A stretch of 64,000 nt of DNA from Isoetes taiwanensis (taxonomy: Eukaryota > Streptophyta > Lycopodiopsida > Isoetales > Isoetaceae), in assembly GCA_021234155.1 (NCBI GenBank), contig JAJEKV010000039.1, forward strand, positions 7,290,506-7,354,505, in the 5' to 3' direction. The notes under the pieces were generated by a model, which did no database searches, had not been told where the DNA came from, and saw nothing but the letters and a program-made list of their open reading frames with translations. Both the position numbers and the translations under genes were made by a program. Positions 11,231 through 21,494 of this stretch are shown piece by piece. The stretch's first letter is position 1. Each line of letters opens with the position of its first letter.

Positions 11231-13312
11231 TCAATTTTCCACCAAGCTGATAAGCTCATTAATGTTGTACCTAAGCCCTGGATAGTTATCTCTGTTTAGT
11301 TGCCTGTGCACATTCTCAATAAGATCTCTTTTATCAAATCCATTATTCATAAATTCTTGAATAAGCCCATTAATGTCTTGGGCAGCTAACTCATGATCCG
11401 TATGCACATATAAGTAAGGCATAAGTTGTGAGATAATAACCCTACTAGCATTAAGATACGGTCTACACCCTGATGCATGTATGAACTTCATTACATTGAA
11501 TTGCAACTTATCCCTCTTATCGTATCTTCTAGTACAAAAACATCCATCTCCCCTGTTTGTAACCTCAAACGTAACGTTTAAAAAATTACCTTTATAACCA
11601 ACCTTTTCCATTCCTTCCCATGTTTTATATTCCGTCTCATCTTTGATCTGGCGAATCTTTAAGTTATATATATTAAAGCACTCCTCTCAAGATCTTTATC
11701 CTGTTGGAAGAACTCTTCCAAATTCCCTCCATTAGGTATAAAAATATCATCCATGTACCTCCTAGCATATCTAAATCTCAGAATAGCATCAAACCTTCCA
11801 TTCCGAGCTAATTTCTCAATAAACCTCATCTCAAAATAAGACAGATATAAGTTGCACCACTCAGGAGAGCAAGAGAACCCCATCGGTATACCACAGACCT
11901 GCCTCCAAACATTTAAACCTTGTGTCCCAAAGCAATGATTTAGAAGCCAAACATTAAGATCATAAAACTTACTTTTATCCATATATGACCATGTTTTACC
12001 TTCCTGCTTTTTCCTATCCCATACAGAGATAACATCATCACCAATTACTCTGTACCAAAACTTGACTTCTTCACCATTACCTGTCATATACTCGACTGCA
12101 ATATTTATTATTTCCCCAATCACATAACAGATCCCATCTTTACCATCCAGCGGAATATTCTCATAGCACTTCGAAATATCAGCAGTAAAAACATCATACA
12201 TTTTCTCTGGCAAATTAAGCATAACTTCGTAGACAGAGTTAACAATCCAAAATGGATTAACCTTACCTGGTAGCAACACATTAATCCTGCTCATTTTCAT
12301 CATATATGCATTTGGCAAGACCTCAATAATCCCTCTAAGTCCTCTAGTCACAATTTTAGAAGGCAGAGTAAAAATAGTTCGATTAGCATTAGTAATCCAT
12401 CTATATTCGCCTTTATGAGCCTTAAAAGTTCCCAAGATATAAGGTATTTTGTCACCATATGGACATATAAGCCCAAATTTCTGAACCAGTTCATTATGCA
12501 GCTGCTGGATAATCTCACCTTTATTATACTTCACAATATCGAAATCTTTCCCATGAATCCTTTCCCTAGCCATTTCTCTAACATGCCATGGGCATATAAA
12601 ACATGGAACGTTGCCACTTTATCAACACCGGCAATGTGTACGATTCCTAACCAACCAGTCCCATACCTCTTCTGTCTTTATCATTATTAGCTCTTCTTAG
12701 ATTTTTTTGATGAAGGAAAGCCATTTTCTCTGCATGTTCTTTTATCCTTTCCAGAAGTCTCTTCATAATCCCTCTTTTTTCATCAGGGTGCAGCCACCTT
12801 CCCTTGGCTTCATGCAGTTCAAAAAAACTGAGCAGACCACATTTGATATCCTCCATAAAGTCTTCAATATTGAGTACTTTATCCGGTATAAAGTTTAATC
12901 CTTTACTGAACATTTTCCTTAGTTCTTTGGATTTAATGATGGAGAGATCCATAGTTCTCACATGTCCTATCCTATTGTCAATAAATTTCTGCATTCCCGG
13001 CATATGGCACACACATCTTGGGATCATTTCATCAGCAAAAATCCTATATGGTTTGTAAACGTAATCAAGAAGTTTTTTATCATATCTCCAGCCAAAGCAT
13101 GTTTTCTCAATCATATGCAGCCCGAAATCACCTAATCTTACATACAGATAATCTTTAATTAAGCTCCTTATGTTAATCTTGTCCAGGACCTTGGAAGAAA
13201 AGAGAAGATGAATCCTGACCTTATCACATGCCTTAGCATTTTCTGACACAATCATTCTTCTTCCACCAGGTCCATTAATCATTAATCTTCTTTCAACATC
13301 ATCTTCCTGCAT
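11231..13312 (-). pseudogene. Penelope-like reverse transcriptase, copy A2 (two frame breaks)
   Basis: An RT of about 690 residues, read in three pieces (13312-12647, 12573-11659, 11611-11231). It would copy the element RNA at a nicked or free DNA end in the nucleus. Visible motifs: GTFKAHKGEYRWITN (fingers), FTADISKCYENIPL with the first catalytic Asp (motif A), GIPMGFSCSPEWCNLYL (motif B), ARRYMDDIF with the catalytic DD (YMDD codons at 11746-11757) and a thumb region NVMKFIHASGCRPY. The C-terminus ends at ISLVEN with no GIY-YIG domain. Both breaks sit where A1 and A3 carry CAG or CTG (12615-12685, 11650-11695), so the gene may be intact in reality. The ATG at 13312 overlaps a possible splice acceptor, so the true start may be a spliced junction. 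Confidence 0.85.
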
Positions 13313-14815
13313 ACCAGGATTATTACATTAGTATCAGAAGTTATGTTTTATACTATTTATCCCTAAGTATGCCACCTATGCAAATCATCGCGATTATCAT
13401 AGCACTAAGATAATCCCTTGTTTTTAAATCCTCTGTCATAATATCTATTTGTGCCCACATACTATAAGCACCTAATCCGGTCGTCTATGTCACCCATCTA
13501 TTGTACATAGAATCCATCCACCTGAAGAAACTATTGGTATCAGACTGCCCAAGGATTTTTATTGTCCAGAAATTAAGCAGAGGAGATAAAATCTACTTTC
13601 AAATCCAGCCAACCCTTTTTGACAATATAATCAACGATTAAGGGAACTACCCAAGTCATTCTTTATGCCTCATAATTCCATAGTACCATACTACTCAGCA
13701 ACTGTAACTTAGTTCAGCGAAACAATTTATCCTACAGTTGGCTTTTTTATATAATTTAAGCATTTAGCAAAGCTTGCTACTGTATTCGTGAAGCTAGCGT
13801 GAAGCCAACTTGGTCTGTAAACCAAACCTTAAGCTTTGTATTGAACTGTATCATCAGCAATTCCGTTTACAGTCCATAACAATAGGGTTACACATATGCT
13901 TGCAGAACCTGCCGACTTACTGTTAAGCTAGGTATCAATATCTTTTTGCGATGCTTCTATATGAATTCCTGTTGTAATACACTTATTACTGGATAACATT
14001 AGTCTTTTACAGGTTGGTACTTCCCTACGAACTCATCAATCATCATGCATTCCTGTCATAATATATTCAGTATTTGCAGACTTACTAGATGAAATTAGCT
14101 TTTTACAGGTTGGTTCAACCATCCGAACCCATCATTCCTCATGCATTCCTGTCATAATATTTTCAGTATTTTCGAAAGATACAGTTATTACCGTTAACAA
14201 AATCATGCATCTAGAATGATATCCTGACATAATCATCCAGAAAACTACAATTTCATAATATTCAACCACTGATGTCTCAGCATCAAACCCCGAAGCTCAC
14301 TACAATATTAAATCCACAGGTAGGAAGGCACTTAGTTGCAACAATTAGCACATTATGCCACCTTAAATATTAACTTAAACCTTAAAAACTTAAGGCAAAT
14401 ACTGTCAACACCAGCCATGCACCATCACATAAATGTTTCCACATACTCTTAACATATGGTATCCATAATCATCCAGAAAATTCCAATTCCATAATATTGA
14501 ACAACAGATGTCTTAGCAATATATCCAGAGTCTCACTACAATATTAAATCCAAAGGTAGCAGACAACCCAATGCAACTTTTAGCAGATTATGCTAACTTA
14601 TAAATCTTAACTCAAATAGAACCATACAACTTGTACTTCAGTAATTACTGCAACCAAAGACTTCTAACAGCATGAACAGCCGCCTCCCATCCCTGTATCA
14701 AACATAAAGGGTGACCGTGGACCCAGTATGTACTCTGCAACAAGCAGATATTACATGATTTAGTAACCATGGACTAAACTCATGTATAAATAGATAATAT
14801 AAATGTATCTTACTT
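13313..14815 (-). other. Spacer or intron between ORF1 and RT, copy A2
   Basis: There is no supported frame. On the minus strand the last bases are TACTAAT (13333-13327), then GTATGCAG ending at 13307, a good plant branch point and acceptor about 20 nt apart. At the other end GTAAGATAC follows six bases after the ORF1 stop. This may be a 1.5-kb intron, or a spacer with an independently translated RT. An inverted repeat CTGTAAAC..GTTTACAG lies near 13817-13875. Confidence 0.55.
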
Positions 14816-16303
14816 TTAATACAGGATACGACCCTGCATCACTTCACATGCTTTGAAAAAACTTCCTGGTTTTTCAACTTTAGATACAGAAGCTTCCCCA
14901 GGTGTACATGCAATCATGCTAACAGAATCATCAGCAAGATTTTCAACAATTTTGCAACTAGATTCAGCACTCTGCCTTGCCACCCTAGGCGGCAGATAAG
15001 ACTCACTCTGAGTCAGACCACTATAAGAAGGAATGGTAACAGTACCTTCCTCTTTTCCCTGGTTTAGCTTATCAACCAAAAACATTCTGTTTTTCACCAT
15101 CATTTCACAGACCTCCACAAGTTTTGTATCACCAAAACAAACCTTTAAGTCACATAAAGGGTTACTGGCTAGTTTATTTGTTACCTTGACCAACATTTCT
15201 CTGACTAACATATACGCCAACTGAGCCATAACTGCCCTTTTCAGATTCTGCTGGATGAAAATCAGGAAAGACCCCATTCTCCCTGCCTGTGAATACTTAG
15301 GATAAACCAAGTCCAGATGATTGAATATGTACCAAATGGCCTGATCAAACCATGTTATTGAGTCTTTACATGAATCACCACAATTGCATTTTATATACGG
15401 ACTAAAACACCTCCACATCCTATGCAGATAGGAATACGTCCTCTCAATATCAGGATAAGCCATGTGGGCTTTAACGGAAAGCGTGATACCACTGAAATTC
15501 TGACATTTCTTATCAAACAGGTCAGTTCCACAAGGGAAACAGATTTCAGCTCTATCCATAATTTTTACCAGGTTATTGGCTGCACTAGTTACCTCCTCCA
15601 TTTGACTGTCCGAAATCCCTGCCATAAGCCTCCATGCTTTTATGCTGATAGGAGCCAGCGTACCAAAGTTCGACTCCTCCATAAAGCTTGTTGAAATTCT
15701 TCACCTAACCATTCAACCGCCATTTTTCGATAGGGATCGAAATCTCATGCAATTAGTAAGGGTGAGTCTAACTAATTCCTCTTGTTTGTTATTTCCCAAA
15801 CTGGCTTCCTTCTCTTTTTTCATTAATTCAATGTCTTCCTGGGGTATAAACTTACCAAAATTATTAGTTGTCAGTCCTTCAACAGCAGCAACAACAGGGT
15901 TTTCTTTCTTTCCATCTTCCTCAAAAGTGAGATCAGTCAGTCTGTTTTCCTTTTCTAAGAAGGTCACACCTATCTTAAACTCCATAGCTAACAAGTCATC
16001 TAGGTCTGTTCTATCGGCTAGAATTTCCTGTGTATCAATAAAAATCTGCTCAATAACAGGGATACAATCACTGACCTTCATTTTAAGCTCATCGAGCTTG
16101 AGGAAAACTTCAAACCATGAGCTGAACCCGAGATAAATAATGGGAGAAAAAGCACCATTAGGCAACCTTCTGTTTAATTCCAGAATAACATGGTGTATCT
16201 CTTTTGGAATCATGCTCAAAATAGATTGAACACCATAGTTGGGAGCAATACCCACCATCCCATAACCAATGTCCACCAGTTGCTTTAGCCAAGTACTTCT
16301 TGT
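14816..16303 (-). pseudogene. Element A ORF1, main exon, copy A2 (one frame break)
   Basis: The exon codes about 495 residues of unknown function, ending MQGRILY. It begins after a strong splice acceptor (TACTAAC, then GGATATGTGTAG) with TRSTWLKQLVDIGYG. The protein is mixed charged/hydrophobic with helical stretches (KMKVSDCIPVIEQIFIDTQ) and no recognised domain. Cysteines group as CFPC, KKC and CNCGDSC in the middle, which could bind zinc; this is inference. Penelope-like elements of the endonuclease-lacking type often have an ORF upstream of the RT, which suits an RNA- or DNA-binding role. The single break near 15660-15730 lies at CTG/CAG positions and is absent from A3 (23003-24313). Confidence 0.7.
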
Positions 16304-16382
16304 CTACACATATCCAATAAACATAAGTTAGTATCATTTCCTGGGACCATTGGGTTGACACAAAGTTGTGTTTGTTGGATAC
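16304..16382 (-). other. Predicted 79-nt intron in ORF1 of element A2
   Basis: On the minus strand: donor GAG/GTATCC, branch point TACTAAC, acceptor GTGTAG/ACA. Removing it joins ..CDLHLLE to TRSTWLKQLV.. in one frame. The length is near the minimum for plant introns. The donor lies inside a hairpin, TTTGTTGGA-GGTA-TCCAACAAA. Penelope-like elements are known for keeping introns. The same sequence is at 8120-8198 in A1. Confidence 0.65.
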
Positions 16383-16519
16383 CTCCAACAAATGGAGATC
16401 ACATTTTCTTCTTCGATAAGTTTTTTCCAGATAATCATCATAGACTGTTAAAAACAACCTACAACTATATTCAAGAAAAAACTTTTTACCCCAAATGTCC
16501 ACCCTAGTTTTTAACTAGG
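16383..16519 (-). CDS. Upstream ORF1 exon and its hairpin acceptor, copy A2
   Basis: About 41 codons run from VDIWGKKFF to DLHLLE on the minus strand, ending at the donor of the 79-nt intron. Its 5' edge carries a hairpin CCTAGTT/AACTAGG (16503-16519) ending in CTAG/GGTGGA. Families B and C have the matching CCTGG..CCAGG hairpin followed by the same GGTGGATAT, so the AG just before GGTGGA may be a conserved splice acceptor. A strict phase match to the basic exon upstream does not work with this acceptor, so the exon start is uncertain. Confidence 0.45.
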
Positions 16520-16789
16520 CCACAACTCAAAGGCACTTGTCAACCCCCATAATTAATTTTTCCATGCCAACAGCTTGTATTATTGGTAATCAGCCATTAA
16601 ATAACGAGTAAAAGTATACCATTTCTATATTATAATGTTCATACAATATATTCTGGAAAGATCTCACCAAATACTATTTTGAAAATATGTAAACACATAG
16701 TACATCAGCCAGTCATCTTGTACAATATCCTTAGTATCGCTTCTCGAATAGCATACTTATGCTTAGTTAACCAACGAAAAACTACGAAG

Positions 16790-16888
16790 AGATGTAGTTC
16801 TGGTTACCTGCACCCAAACAGACCAACATTAGCATTAAAATGGTAACGAGGAGAGGGGTGACAGGTAAGCAATAGAACTACATGGCTC
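16790..16888 (-). ncRNA. Structured RNA module with splice-like signals, copy A2
   Basis: Outer stem: ATGTAGTTCT (16792-16801) with AGAACTACAT (16874-16883), 10 bp perfect. Inner stem: TTACCTG-CACCC (16804-16815) with GGGTG-A-CAGGTAA (16856-16868), 12 bp with one bulge. A small apical hairpin lies inside. On the minus strand the module includes ATGCTAATG (branch point-like) followed by GTTTGGGTGCAG/GTAACC, an acceptor directly abutting a donor. Homologous modules in families B, C and D keep the stems with changed bases. It lies inside the presumed first intron of ORF1. It could control splicing or act in retrotransposition; no known ribozyme core was found. Confidence 0.75.
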
Positions 16889-17861
16889 ATCGCCCTTCAC
16901 TTCTAGTTTCTCAGGTTATGATCTTTAGTACAACAACATTCTAGAGTACATATTCATCATCTATGGTAAACATATAATCAATATTTTAGCAACTTAAATA
17001 CGTTAGTCAGAATACATGGATTATATGCCTAACCAACCACAACACATCTAGTCCTTTTACCCTTTTGATCAGTAAAGTCCTTTTTGTACAGCTATGCCTA
17101 AAGGTTTAATACAACAATAGCTTGAACTAAACGTGTTCCCAATCCATATACACAGCCTAGATCCTATATCAGTCATCAAACTTCAAACCTCAAACATTAT
17201 TTGCAGTTAAAAATGTCTTGGCAGGTCTGTAACAACCAACAGCAAGCAAAGGGAAGAAGAAAAGACTCAAACTACGTAACCAAACTATGCATGTCTATGA
17301 ACCCTACACCTAAGCAATCACACTCATACAGCCCAAACTCCACAGCAACGAAATGTCCAGTAACAACCTACACTAAGCATAAGAAAAAATAAAGCTAGAA
17401 CTAAGAAAAGGTAAAATCCTGACCCTACAAAACAACCATAACCACCAAGATACTGTATTCTAAGCACCAAGCCCCCTACAATATACTGCCTAACAAACTG
17501 CCACCTAGTCCAGACCAGAGCCCTTTTAACATCTTAAGAGCCTTTTTCCTTGCCCCGGATTCTAGAACAACTCACATTATCTATCACATACATCCACAAT
17601 CTCCTAGCTTAAATCCCATATAATAAAGCAAATACAGATCTAGATCCGATTGCAACTTTTAAATAACTTGCATCATTATATCCTCTTTACCTTCGTACAA
17701 GTATATGAATGGCAAATCTAATTAAATCCAATCTTCCTTATTTGCATCTCTAACAGAGAACTTCTAAGCCTAAATATACGCTAACAATGTAGTTAACCCA
17801 GCCCATTTGATACGAAAACCATAAGCATCATAATATTAACTGACCATAAACCTGATCTAAC
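16889..17861 (-). other. Presumed intron/leader DNA of element A2
   Basis: No supported frame on either strand. It is identical in arrangement to 8703-9665 of A1. It lies between the basic exon's donor and the structured module, so it is probably intronic. Confidence 0.45.
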
Positions 17862-18023
17862 CTGATTCTTGTCGCCTCCATTGGCCTCTTGTCGTGGCCC
17901 TTTTTGAAACGTTGCTTGCTTTTTATCATAGCCCACCTTTGCAAATTTCTTCGGCGGTAGATTGCCCGCCAGCTGCGCCTTGCTCTTGTTACCAGGTTTT
18001 CTTTCATACTTGCCCTTTGGCAT
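17862..18023 (-). CDS. Basic N-terminal exon of element A, copy A2
   Basis: 54 codons run from MPKGKYERKPGNKSKAQ to GGDKNQ and stop at CAG/GTTAGATCAGG, a plausible donor. The product is strongly basic (many Lys, with Arg, Gly and Pro), as expected for a nucleic-acid-binding N-terminus or nuclear localisation signal. A possible acceptor, TGGTTACAG/GGATTC, lies 35 nt upstream of the ATG. I infer that it is the first coding exon of ORF1. The alternative is a free-standing short peptide that continues to the stop at 17793. Confidence 0.45.
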
Positions 18024-19125
18024 CTTGTATCTCCCTGCCTTCTTGCAATGAATCCCTGTAACCAAACCACAGTAATGCCATCCGATCTCTCCAGTCCTTT
18101 TAAAGATGCCTCACCGACCGAGTGCGAAACCTCTGTTAGCCATATCTAGAAACCCCTATCGGCATGCAAACCTTCCCAAGATCATTCCGGCGGTCATGGA
18201 CTCGGCCGGGGAAATTTCCAGAAGCCATAACCTACTACCATTTTTTCGCCAAAGAACTAGACCATTGAATTTTGTACTCATTCCATAACTTGATAATTTC
18301 CATATCTTAACCATTACATTTTATAAAGGCATCGTATTTCTCCAATTCATACCCCCTTAATAAACTTACCCTTATACTATACCCTACACACCCATTAGGC
18401 ATCGTGAATCATGTCCTTCCCCTTATACGATTTCCTACAAAACCATTAGACATCATAACTTTCCCCTTAATAATTTTAAACATTCAACCATCAAAACCAT
18501 ACAATTCCTACGAAACCATTAGACATCATAACTTTCCCCTTAATAATTTTAAACATTCAACCATCAAAACTATACAATTCCATACCTTTACTTTTAACTT
18601 CCCCCCTCTTTTTTGATTTTTGTACAATACAACCCTTGATCATTTTGAGAAGCCTAAATCCTATGGTACTCCTTTCCAACATCTTAAAACACACCCCTTG
18701 ACCATGAGATAGCCACGTTACACCCAACTTGAAGCCTAAAGGGCACACATTCACATTATATTATATTATCCTTCACAATCCCATTCCTCGATCTTTTTAA
18801 GAAGAAACCCTATGTTATTTTTTTCAAGCATAACCCATTAAACATAGTGAACCAAATATTTCCCGTCCCTTGTATAACCATTAACCAAAGCAACGACAAA
18901 TTTTAGACATCCCCTATAACCCCCTTGTGTATCATGCTATTTGATCAAGAAACTTTATGCATTTTATTATCCATCTAACAAGCCACCATACAGATTGCAA
19001 GTCATAAACCATCATTCAGTTTATGCCATCAATAAACAAGCCTTTAACATTATCTTTTAAATGGAAAATTGTACATCGCTCCTAAGTCCTTTGAGACCAT
19101 ACTTCTACCAGACCATACACTTATA
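18024..19125 (-). other. 5' leader of element A2
   Basis: About 1.1 kb, AT-rich, beginning at the GAA tract with TATAAGTGTATGG on the minus strand. No coding frame is supported. It probably holds the promoter and 5' UTR. It contains the 73-bp tandem unit described separately. Confidence 0.5.
18430..18582. repeat. 73-bp unit in tandem, twice
   Basis: The unit starts CCATTAGACATCATAACTTT at 18443 and again at 18516, and each runs through AACATTCAACCATCAAAAC. The same pair is at about 10235-10385 in A1, so the duplication predates amplification of the element. Confidence 0.85.
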
Positions 19126-19301
19126 TCTTCTTCTTCTTCTTCTTCTTCTTCTTCTTCTTCTTCTTCTTCTTCTTCTTCTTCTTCTTCTTCTTCTTCTTCT
19201 TCTTCTTCTTCTTCTTCTTCTTCTTCTTCTTCTTCTTCTTCTTCTTCTTCTTCTTCTTCTTCTTCTTCTTCTTCTTCTTCTTCTTCTTCTTCTTCTTCTT
19301 C
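19126..19301. repeat. (TTC)n tract joining A2 and A3
   Basis: About 58 TTC units. On the minus strand it follows the 3' terminal sequence of A3 and precedes the 5' leader of A2. The flank on the A3 side reads CTGTTTCACACCCTCCC where A2 has CGCCCACACCCCTCCC. Confidence 0.95.
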
Positions 19302-19412
19302 TGTTTCACACCCTCCCTCGGGATCACGGGGCCCCTTCAATCCATAGGAAGTAGGATCCCCCTATGAAAAAGAAGGGGTCCTACTTCCCTACATCCAATC
19401 ACAAATCCAGTC

Positions 19413-21494
19413 TCAATTTTCCACCAAGCTGATAAGCTCATTAATGTTGTACCTAAGCCCTGGATAGTTATCTCTGTTTAGTTGCCTGTGCACATTCTCA
19501 ATAAGATCTCTTTTATCAAATCCATTATTCATAAATTCTTGAATAAGCCCATTAATGTCTTGGGCAGCTAACTCATGATCCGTATGCACATATAAGTAAG
19601 GCATAAGTTGTGAGATAATAACCCTACTAGCATTAAGATACGGTCTACACCCTGATGCATGTATGAACTTCATTACATTGAATTGCAACTTATCCCTCTT
19701 ATCGTATCTTCTAGTACAAAAACATCCATCTCCCCTGTTTGTAACCTCAAACGTAACGTTTAAAAAATTACCTTTATAACCAACCTTTTCCATTCCTTCC
19801 CATGTTTTATATTCCGTCTCATCTTTGATCTGCAGAATCTTTAAGTTATATATATTAAAGCACTCCTCTGCATCTTTATCCTGTTGGAAGAACTCTTCCA
19901 AATTCCCTCCATTAGGTATAAAAATATCATCCATGTACCTCCTAGCATATCTAAATCTCAGAATAGCATCAAACCTTCCATTCCGAGCTAATTTCTCAAT
20001 AAACCTCATCTCAAAATAAGACAGATATAAGTTGCACCACTCAGGAGAGCAAGAGAACCCCATCGGTATACCACAGACCTGCCTCCAAACATTTAAACCT
20101 TGTGTCCCAAAGCAATGATTTAGAAGCCAAACATTAAGATCATAAAACTTACTTTTATCCATATATGACCATGTTTTACCTTCTGCTTTTCCTATCCCAT
20201 CCCATACGGAGATAACATCATCACCAATTACTCTGTACCAAAACTTGACTTCTTCACCATTACATCATATACTTTCATTGCCAATATTTATTATTTCCCC
20301 AATCACATAACAGATCCCATCTTTACCATCCAGCGGAATATTCTCATAGCACTTCGAAATATCAGCAGTAAAAACATCATACATTTTCTCTGGCAAATTA
20401 AGCATAACTTCGTAGACAGAGTTAACAATCCAAAATGGATTAACCTTACCTGGTAGCAACACATTAATCCTGCTCATTTTCATCATATATGCATTTGGCA
20501 AGACCTCAATAATCCCTCTAAGTCCTCTAGTCACAATTTTAGAAGGCAGAGTAAAAATAGTTCGATTAGCATTAGTAATCCATCTATATTCGCCTTTATG
20601 AGCCTTAAAAGTTCCCAAGATATAAGGTATTTTGTCACCATATGGACATATAAGCCCAAATTTCTGAACCAGTTCATTATGCAGCTGCTGGATAATCTCA
20701 CCTTTATTATACTTCACAATATCGAAATCTTTCCCATGAATCCTTTCCCTAGCCATTTCTCTAACATGCCATGGGCATATAAAACATGGAACGTTGCCAG
20801 CTTTATCAACACCAGCAATGTACAGATTCCTAACCAACCAGTCCATACCTCTTCCTGTCTTATCATTATTAGCTCTTCTTAGATTTTTTTGATGAAGGAA
20901 AGCCATTTTCTCTGCATGTTCTTTTATCCTTTCCAGAAGTCTCTTCATAATCCCTCTTTTTTCATCAGGGTGCAGCCACCTTCCCTTGGCTTCATGCAGC
21001 TCAAAAAAACTGAGCAGACCACATTTGATATCCTCCATAAAGTCTTCAATATTGAGTACTTTATCCGGTATAAAGTTTAATCCTTTACTGAACATTTTCC
21101 TTAGTTCTTTGGATTTAATGATGGAGAGATCCATAGTTCTCACATGTCCTATCCTATTGTCAATAAATTTCTGCATTCCCGGCATATGGCACACACATCT
21201 TGGGATCATTTCATCAGCAAAAATCCTATATGGTTTGTAAACGTAATCAAGAAGTTTTTTATCATATCTCCAGCCAAAGCATGTTTTCTCAATCATATGC
21301 AGCCCGAAATCACCTAATCTTACATACAGATAATCTTTAATTAAGCTCCTTATGTTAATCTTGTCCAGGACCTTGGAAGAAAAGAGAAGATGAATCCTGA
21401 CCTTATCACATGCCTTAGCATTTTCTGACACAATCATTCTTCTTCCACCAGGTCCATTAATCATTAATCTTCTTTCAACATCATCTTCCTGCAT
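19413..21494 (-). pseudogene. Penelope-like reverse transcriptase, copy A3 (one frame break)
   Basis: The N-terminal 409 codons (21494-20265) run through motif A (FTADISKCYENIPL; catalytic Asp near residue 378). The last 249 codons (20162-19413) contain GIPMGFSCSPEWCNLYL and YMDD (codons at 19926-19937). The break at 20163-20280 lies exactly where A1 and A2 read CCTGC, ACAGAG, CCTGTC and ACTGCA and A3 has altered bases. Apart from this, it is the best-preserved RT of the three. The C-terminus ISLVEN closes without an endonuclease domain. Confidence 0.88.

Larger units (their letters stand above)
11122..19125 (-). mobile_element. Penelope-like element copy A2, full length
   Basis: This is the most complete copy. 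On the minus strand it runs 5' leader (19125-18024), basic exon (18023-17862), structured module (16888-16790), upstream exon (about 16507-16383), 79-nt intron, ORF1 main exon (16303-14816), spacer (14815-13313), RT (13312-11231), terminal hairpin (11206-11164) and 3' end, then GAA repeats. The distance to the next copy is about 8.19 kb. There is no GIY-YIG endonuclease and no long terminal repeat, and the element is head-to-tail with A1 and A3. Copies A2 and A3 are nearly identical, so amplification is recent or ongoing. Confidence 0.85.

Noticed and set aside
16790-16888. Hammerhead or HDV-like ribozyme.
   Set aside because: No CTGANGA/GAAA core, and the stem order does not give a double pseudoknot, although CCTCTCCTCG superficially resembles part of HDV.
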